64,000 nt of DNA from Collybiopsis luxurians FD-317 M1 (Eukaryota; Basidiomycota; Agaricomycetes; Agaricales; Omphalotaceae). The notes beneath the pieces are model-generated. The model worked only from the letters and a program-made list of their open reading frames with translations. It made no database searches and was not told the DNA's origin. Of this stretch, positions 56,459 to 64,000 are shown in pieces. The stretch spans positions 20,169 to 84,168 of the forward strand of contig KN834832.1 of the NCBI GenBank assembly GCA_000827265.1, written 5' to 3'. The position numbers and the translations under genes are program-made. Each line of letters starts with the position of its first letter. Position 1 is the stretch's first letter.

Positions 56459-59400
56459 ATGTCCTCTTCATCGATTGAGCGACCCAAACGATCTATAGGC
56501 AAAATTCTTCAAAAAATCATCCCAAAAAGGTTCAAGCGAAAAAAAGCGTCCAATGCGACGCAGGCTGCATTATTGAAAAGCGATTCGGGTGATTAGAATA
56601 TATATTCAACTCGATAACGTTAGCGTCGTATTCTAAGACAAAATACTTTGCAGAATCGCAGATTTCGGACGGGCAAACGAGGCCCACTGCACGACAACAG
56701 CCATTCCCGGCTAATCCTGCTCAGACTTCCGATATGGCAAGCAGTCCAGGTAAGTAAAACTGTAACATTTTTGGTGACCTGTGTAACAGAGATGACACCG
56801 ATAGCTCAACCGGATTCGATCCATAAAGGGGAGCTCTCTACGGAACAACAGTCATTGCAACCCGTTCATTCTCAGCCTCCTCAAGTCAACATGCCACTTG
56901 AGTATAGTAAGACACAATGTTTCATACCTCGTACAATTAAATCTCTAAGTAACAATACCGATTGAAGATATGCCCAACACGACTCCCCAGGGTACGTATT
57001 GACCAGTACATTTGTTATTTCTGCTGTCTTAGGTCTTGGTATTGCAGAAGGCCATATATTGCCCGCAGTCAAAAAGACAATGTCTGCTGCTTGGACAGGC
57101 TTCAAACTAGTCTCGGAGAAGGCGGAAGGTTTCCTAGATGGAACTCCTTTAAAAATTCCAGTAGCCGCAATCAACACACTCATTGGCATTTCCGATGTGA
57201 GTAGAATGTTGATTTTAGGTACCTGTGTAAAGCTAAACAACTTTTCAGGCTGTCATCACCAACGGAGAATCAATGAAGGATCTTTTATTGTCAATTGATA
57301 CAAGACTCCAATCTGCCATGCAAGAGTTTTTAAAATTGGAATCACCCGATGAAATCAAATCAAGCTTTGGCAGGTTTGCTGAGTGAGTTACTTGGAGAGC
57401 TAAGGAATTTTAAATATAACCCTGAATCACATTCAGGAAACTTGTCGATGCTGCAAATCAACTTGGGGAAATGAAAAAGAAAGGAATATTGCAGCAAATT
57501 GTGGGATCAAATGAGGATCTGTCGGCAATCAAGCAAATTTATGGGCAGGTGGCTGAAGCAACAACAAAATTTCAAGTATGTACTATTGCATTGGATCGGA
57601 GTGGAATCTAATTGATGGCTGATGTTGGTACCTAGCTTGAAATCTTACTGGCCAATATCAGACTGACTCAAGAGATCAAGAATGACATAGAGGTAAGAAA
57701 GTCAATTACAAGAAATATATTAAGTTGAGTCTGTTACCAGATTATGCGCTTACGTGATCTCCGCCCCACTCTTGAGGCAACATATGCACATGGGAACCGT
57801 GACCTTTGTGCAGAGGGCACCCGTGTAGATATCCTCAATGCTGGAACTGCCTGGTGTAAAGATCGATCAGCTGACAGCTCTACCATTTTCTGGCTGAGTG
57901 GGCCAGCCGGGGCAGGCAAATCAACCATTGCCTATACACTCTGTGAAAGGCTCTTGAAAGAGGGCAAGAATGTGACATGTCTTGGAGCTTCTTTCTTCTG
58001 TTCCCGTCAAATACAAAATACACGAGAACGCAGAAACATTATTCCTACCATTGCATACCAACTAGCTCACAGCTTCCCACCTTATGGCAAAAAGCTGCTT
58101 GAGCTGAAGTTGGATGTCAGTCCACCACCCCTAAAGGACCATATTACAAAAATGCTGATTAGTCCATGGAATCAGTCAATTGTGGGTCATGAAAATTTGC
58201 CACCCTTGGTGGTTATTGTGGATGCTTTGGATGAGATTGAAAATGAGGAAGGCTCACAGTTTTTGAAAGAGCTCATTACCGCCATTGCAGCGCAGGGAGC
58301 TCATAGAGGTCTTAAATTTTTTGTTACAAGTAGACAAGATTCTCGCATTATTGAAGTCTGCAATTCTTTCCCTTCACAAGCTGTTATCCAACTCCAGGAT
58401 GTAAACAGTGAAATTGTAGAGAAGGATATTGCCAAATACCTTCAAATTGAGCTTCCAGACCTTAATCCTGCCCAGATATCTCAGATTGCTTTACAAGCAT
58501 CTGGGCTTTTTATCTATGCAGCTACTGCCATACGGCTTCTTTCTAGGGACTCCTCTAAAACCACAGAACAGCGGCTTGATATTCTGTTGAAGCCAGAATC
58601 TCAAGGATTTGAAGATGAATTCAGGGAGCTAGCAGTAGACCATCTCTATGAAGAAGTCCTTTGTGAACTTCTTCTACACAAGTCAGGAAGTGATTGTCAA
58701 ATTGCTATTTCCATTCTCCAAACAATTATTTTTGCTCAGAAACCTCTGTCACCTTCTGACATTCTGAAGCTCTTAAAACATGAACCATCCAATAAAGAGT
58801 ATCCACAACAAATTGTGAAATCTCTTCACGCTGTTCTGTGGATTAACTCCGCAAATGATCACGTATACACTTATCACAAGTCATTTGTAGATTTCATGTC
58901 AAACCTGGAACGCTTCAGGGATTCCAAGCTCAAATCCATGTTCATCCCCTATTCAGCCACCACTTGCCATTCTGAGCTCACTGTCAAATGTTTTGAGCTA
59001 ATGAAAACTTTGCTCATATTCAACATTTGTGGCTTGCCTTCTTCTTTCCAGAATGATGAAGAATTGGAAAACCTTGCAGCCCAAATTGACAAAAATATCC
59101 CTCCTTTTCTGCAGTATGCATGTCAATTTTGGGCAACACATTTGGAAAGTAGCTACAGCTCTCTCAATGATCAGAACAGAGCTGTAATAAGGGATACACT
59201 TTTAAAGTGGCTCAATAACAACTCGCTCTTCTGGATAGAAGTGATGAGTTTACTGAAGTTGGCCGGGGAGTGCTACCATTCACTCAGGAAAGCACGACTG
59301 TGTATTAGAAAGGTGAGATCAATTTAAATATGGAGTAGCTATTATTAAAATGTCCAAAAAAGGACATCAAATTGGAGGATATCAAAGACTTTATTGCAAT

Positions 59401-61606
59401 TGAAAATCTCATAACGACATTTGCTGGTGGTGGTGCAGCAAAGTCCACACCACATCTCTATGTCTCGGCCCTGGCATTATCTACACATTCCATGGGAGTA
59501 GTGAAAACATGGCAAAACAAATTTTCGGGTATTCCAAAAGTCAATATGCAAATGAGGGAGACACTTCAGTTGCTGGTCAAGGAACATACTGCACAAGTTC
59601 ATTCAGTTGCATTCTCCCCAGATGGTACTCAAATTGCATGTGGCTCAAGTGACTCCAGTATACAGATCTGGGATGCATCTACAGGAGAGGAAGTGACCAA
59701 ACTGGTTGGTCACACTGACTCAGTGCAGTCAGTTGTATTCTCTCCAGATGGAAGTAGGCTTGCCAGTGGCTCTGATGACGGGTCTGTGCAAATCTGGGAA
59801 ACATCAACAGGAAAAGAGGTCCATACACTAAATAGTCACTGTATTGGGAGTATACCGTCTGTGGCATTTTCCCCAGATGGCAAACAGATTGCATTTGGCT
59901 CAACTGACCAGTGTGTGCATATTTGTAATGCTTTAACGGGAAAAGAAGTTCACAAACTGAATGGCCATACTGAATATGTGAGCTCAGTGGCATTCTCCCC
60001 AGATGGTACTTTGATTGCTTCTTGCTCAAATGACCCGACTGTGTGGATTTGGAATGCATTAACTGGAGAAAAAGCATGCAAATTGGATGGCCACACCTTT
60101 GCTGTGAAATCAGTGGCATTCTCTCCGGATGGAAAGTGGATCTCCAGTGGCTCTTCTGATTACAGTGTGAGGATATGGGATGCAGCAACTGGTAAAGAAG
60201 TACACCAATTAAATGGGCATTCTGATTGGGTAAGGGCAATAGCCTTCTCTCCTAATGGCACTTTTATTGCTTCTGCCTCAGATGACAAGAGTGTGCAGAT
60301 TTGGAATGCATTGACTGGAGAGGAAGTTCACAAACTGGATGGCCATACTGGCTATGTAACGTCAGTGGCATTCTCCCCAGATGGTACTCGGATTATTTCT
60401 GGGAGTTATGATAAGAGTGTACGGATCTGGAGGATGCCAATCTGGGATGCATCAACTGGTAAAGATACACTCAAAGTAGATGGGCATAATGATGCTGTAT
60501 TCTCAGTGGCATTCTCTCCAAATAGCACTCAGATTGTTTCTGGCTCAAGAGATGGAACTGTGCAAGTTTGGGATGCTTTGACAAGAGAACAACTGCACGG
60601 ACTGGATTGCAACACTGACAGGGTCTATTCAGTAGCATTCTCGCCAGATGGCAACTTGATTGTCTCTGGAAGTGACTACAGTGTGCAGATCTGGGATGCA
60701 TTTACTGGAAAGCTTGTCCATAAGCTGAATGGCTATACTGGAACTGTTTTTTCAGTGTCATTTTCCCCAGATGGGACTCAACTTTCCTTTGGCTCAGATG
60801 ATAATAGTATCCAAATATGGAATGTATCAACAGGAGATAAAATACAAACATTGAATGGACATACTGCAGCAGTACTTTCAGCAACATATTGCCCTGATGG
60901 CACTCAGATTGCCTCTGGCTCAGATGACAACAGCGTTCGGATCTGGGATGTATCAACTGGAGACCTGATGCATATTCTTAATGGCCACATTCTTTCTGTA
61001 CGGTCGGTGGCATTGTCCCCAGTTGACACTTGGATTGCCTCTGGCTCAGATGATGGAAGTCTGCGTATTTGGGATACATTAACAGGAAATGAAGTGCAAA
61101 GAATATACGCCCACACAGGGTGTGTTTTGTCAGTGGCATTCTCTCCAGATGGTAAACAGATTGCCTTTGGCTGTTCTGATAAGTGCGTGTGGATTTGTAG
61201 TGCATTGACAGGAGAAAAAGTGCATAAACTGGATGGCCACACAGATTGGGTGTGGTCAGTTGCATTCTCACCTGATGGCACTCGGATTGCCTCTGGCTCC
61301 TCTGATCATAGTGTGCGGATCTGGAATGCATCTCCTACCAAAGTGATCCATTCAGCTGATGACCCTCAGCTGGCGGAATCAACTATAAACCAACTTCCAA
61401 TCCAAGAGTTTTGGTATGCTCACTGTGATGGATGGATTTTATCTCAAACAGGTCAACGACTGATGTGGATCTCTCCATCTCTGATTCAATATGTCAACCA
61501 ACCGGACTGTCAAGTAATCTTATCTGGTGGTCACATTGATATTGATTTTCAGGCATCTTGTTTTGGAGAGGATTGGAATTGTATTTATATAAGAGATGGT
61601 CAGTGA
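56459..61606 (+). CDS. NACHT-WD40 NLR (STAND) protein, copy B
   Basis: Ten exons join in phase: 56459-56588, 56654-56749, 56790-56906, 56968-56991, 57033-57196, 57249-57382, 57437-57575, 57636-57692, 57741-59312 and 59363-61606, giving about 1558 residues. The N-terminal helical region has AWTGFKLVSEKAEGFL and INTLIGISD. NACHT has Walker A GPAGAGKST (about residues 341-349), VVIVDALDE and FFVTSRQD. There are 14 WD40 repeats followed by the same C-terminal tail as copy A (GWILSQTGQRLMWISPSLIQ). Two short exons separated by introns here are fused in copy A. The first intron has a weak donor (GTGATT). No lesion is visible. It is divergent from the membrane-protein relic and followed by a lectin remnant. 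Confidence 0.92.
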
Positions 61607-61933
61607 GCTACCTTTGTAGTAGGGTTAGTAGTGCTTGTACTAAACCTATGTAAAGTGAATTTGGTACTCAATTCCACTTTCTGAGATACTTAAGTAGAAG
61701 AATGAGACTCAGACATGTAAATCACATGAATAGAAGAAACTCAGGTAGGTTTCAAAATGCACAGTAGTAGATCAATGCATAATGAAATTGGTACTTGCTG
61801 TTCTCCACCTTGGGGAAAACCCTATTGTTCATCAAAGAGACAAACACCCCTTTTGACGAAAAAAGAAAACTTGTTGCTTACACAGTTAACTTTCCCCAGT
61901 TCAGTCTACCAGCACCGAGGGTCTATAAAATGA

Positions 61934-62031
61934 TCCTTGCCAGAACGACGGCAATCTGGGTTCTGATCCTCTAAGCTGAGGGCAAAAACATTTCTGCTTG
62001 GATTACTAACACCTCTGGTCAAATTCCTTGA
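61934..62031 (+). pseudogene. Bulb-type lectin remnant (C-terminal 32 codons)
   Basis: The sequence CCAGAACGACGGCAATCTGG followed by AAAAACATTTCTGCTTGGAT and ACCTCTGGTCAAATTCCTTGA matches the last motif, TNT-SGQ-P and stop of lectins 1 and 2, with a TAA and frameshifts inside. The lectin 3' flank is also recognisable (62570-62640). A TATAAAA lies just before it (61924-61930). Confidence 0.8.
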
Positions 62032-63503
62032 ACTGCTCCCAATAAAAGAGCACCCACTGCAATTAATACTGTACTATTTCAATTGCAAGTTCGGTCATGC
62101 ATGATGGATGCCACTGGACTGAACTGAAATTGCCATGCATCATTTTGGGGTCTGAACTACTATCAATCTGATCATATTTTCCAGAGTCTCTGGGTAATTT
62201 TTAGGCAAACACAATCAATTACAAACAAAATGAGCACAGAAACATTCGATGGGCCAACACAAGGCCTCATGCTTGGTCTCATGTCTGGTTCTCTCCTGTT
62301 TGTCTTCTTCCTTCTTACCTTGCTTTCCAACAGAGCTGAAATGTTACTTAAAGTACTTCCAGACCAGCACTTATAGTGAACTGAACTGAACTTTGAATGC
62401 ATCATGCATCAATAGAGGCTCTGAACCAATGAACTGAACCTGACCATGCATCATGTGTCATAGTGGATGAAATTCCAATTGAAATAGTACAGTAGTGTGC
62501 ATTGTTAATCCTACTTGATTTGATTGTGCTCCAATCACATCATTCCTTTTACAGTACTATGTCAGTGCTTAATGGTTGCTGAGATTTGAAAGGGTGATTG
62601 AAAGATTCACATGGAAGTTTGGTTCACACATGCTTCAGCAGACATGCTAGAGGTACAGATATTGGATGCAGAAAGAAAGAACATTAAATGAATGAAACTG
62701 ATCCCTGTCAGCCAGATTATATTACAGTTACACTGTATGCATTGTTATTAGAAACAAAAACTCCTCCTCAAACTTTCCTTCAAAGTCAAGGATGAAATGC
62801 ACCCTCGTAAGCACAAGGAAAGGGAAGGAGAAAGCAAAAGTAATAACACCAAAGGGATCAAAGCAGAAATTGTCAAGTTTGGGTTTTTTCTCTGATCCAC
62901 TTTAAAATGCTGACCTTTTCAGTACTAAAGCCACCACTGGTTACTCATCCTATCAAATAGACCAAAGAACCAAAGCATTTTATGATTCAAATGTCAAGCA
63001 GTGCCATAGATGAGAAGAGACAATATGATGTAGTTGCCAGAAAAGAAAGAAAGAATAGACTCAATCCTCCCCCCAAGTAGTGGTATCCCAGTAGTGACCC
63101 ATTTTAAGCACTTCATATGTCCTGTGTCCGCAGGGCATCTTACGAAACAAAATGTCCCACCCTGTCCAGTGTCCAATCAAGCTCTTATGAATTTTTTCCT
63201 AGGTGCCTGTGAGCACTTAGCCTTTTATGGTAGTTAAATTTTATAAATTCCTTGATGTCCTGGCATCCAACAGGCACTTACGAAAAATAAATTTCGTATG
63301 ATCTGTTCCGCTGTCCCACCCCTTATGAAGTGCTCAAAATGCCACAGTACTCTCAGTGGGCAAGTCAACCTTAGCTTGCAGAAGGAAATACACCAGAGCA
63401 ACTTGACCATATTGCCCTTCTACAAGTATTCTCTCTGACCAGGGATTTTAGGTGTAATTTTTCAGGAAAAAAAAAAAAATGACACATATATCAGCAGAAT
63501 AGT
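62032..63503. other. Lectin-module spacer
   Basis: Aligns in part with 52830-53520 (lectin 3' flank to tRNA relic). No reading frame is supported. A poly-A run lies at about 63466-63479. Confidence 0.5.
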
Positions 63504-63595
63504 TCCTTCTAGCTGACTCACACAATGGACCTCACCATGGAATCTATATGTGTCTAAGTGTACTTGTGATGCACTCTACCAACTGAGCTAAGGAT
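63504..63595 (-). pseudogene. tRNA-Thr-like pseudogene
   Basis: D arm TAGCTCAGTTGGTAGAG and the TCCTTCT acceptor side match the gene at 20826-20928, but the opposite acceptor arm is shortened (TATCCTTAGC), the anticodon stem is changed and the T arm reads GTGTGAGTCAGC. Not expected to fold. Confidence 0.65.
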
Positions 63596-63596
63596 A

Positions 63597-64000
63597 CAAA
63601 TGAGGAGTATTTCATCTCTTCTGGTTACCCGAACTTCATTTATCACCGAAGTTGCCAGTCAGATATGTTGGAGTTATTGCCAAAAGATTAATCATAGCAA
63701 TAGGTGGGCTGGAACAGACCAGACCTTAACTGATTACAGCTTATGGATATGGCAAAGCATTAAATAGAGATAACTCGCGTCGTGACAGTCGGATGCAACA
63801 AACCTTGCTTGAGAGCTGGTAAACATCCTACAAGAGCCGGTACAATGCATCAGGTATGGACGAGATGTCAAATGGTTCCAGAAGACGGATCAGAAGCTCA
63901 CAGGATACACATAAAGAATAGTGGTACGCGGGATATAGATTATAACAATACAAATTAATAAAACAGGAAACAATACAGGACACCACCAATAAAACGACAT
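63597..64000 (-). other. 3' side of a further histone H4 copy at the window edge
   Basis: 63650-63700 matches 53690-53740 and 63850-64000 matches 53950-54130, ending on AATAAAACGACAT exactly where H4 copy 2 has its stop region. The coding part should start just beyond base 64000. Confidence 0.6.

Noticed and set aside
63466..63479. Poly-A tail of a retrocopy
   Set aside because: An isolated A-run without an upstream gene body or target duplication.

Overview
The window is fungal nuclear DNA, almost certainly from an Agaricomycete (mushroom-forming basidiomycete). The evidence is the many short GT-AG introns (about 37-75 nt), the families present (DUF6535-ankyrin, DUF6533-type seven-TM proteins, NACHT-WD40 NLR proteins, F-box proteins of the Agaricomycete expansion, Sec14, NPC2, POLD4), a Helitron with a fused Rep-helicase, and retroelement debris. 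No bacterial operons, rRNA or CRISPR arrays were seen.

Layout. 1-12.7 kb: a 5'-truncated DUF6535-ankyrin gene (+), an intact Sec14 gene (-), a decayed NPC2-like gene (-), and a second DUF6535-ankyrin copy (-) lying between two pieces of an NRPS-like reductase pseudogene. 14-19.6 kb: two multi-exon membrane-protein genes. 16.4-34.3 kb: repeated pieces of one composite module, holding one well-formed tRNA-Thr(AGU) gene with intron, an intact single-pass membrane protein, a truncated retroelement, an unusual four-part inverted repeat and a complete NACHT-WD40 gene (NLR A). 34.5-39.4 kb: more ordinary genes (F-box/LRR, DNA polymerase delta subunit 4, a second F-box protein). 39.9-49 kb: a hypothetical gene and a 6.9-kb Helitron Rep/PIF1 reading frame broken only by three TGA codons. 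49.8-64 kb: two secreted bulb-type lectins, then another copy of the module with histone H4, tRNA and membrane-protein relics, the second NACHT-WD40 gene (NLR B), a lectin remnant and the start of a further module copy at the window edge.

The main pattern is the module: lectin (+), tRNA-Thr (-), histone H4 (-), single-pass membrane protein (-), NACHT-WD40 NLR (+). It recurs with parts lost or interrupted by transposons. The membrane-protein and NLR genes are divergent neighbours in the two most complete copies. The two NLRs carry 14 WD40 repeats each (two seven-blade propellers) and share a tract of near-identity suggesting gene conversion. I infer a local birth-and-death cluster of recognition genes (lectins and NLRs) that drags a histone H4 gene and a tRNA gene along as passengers. 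Joint function of the module is not shown by the sequence.

Coordinates of multi-exon genes were assembled by eye from splice signals, reading phase and paralogue comparison; the exon ends given are those for which phase closes.
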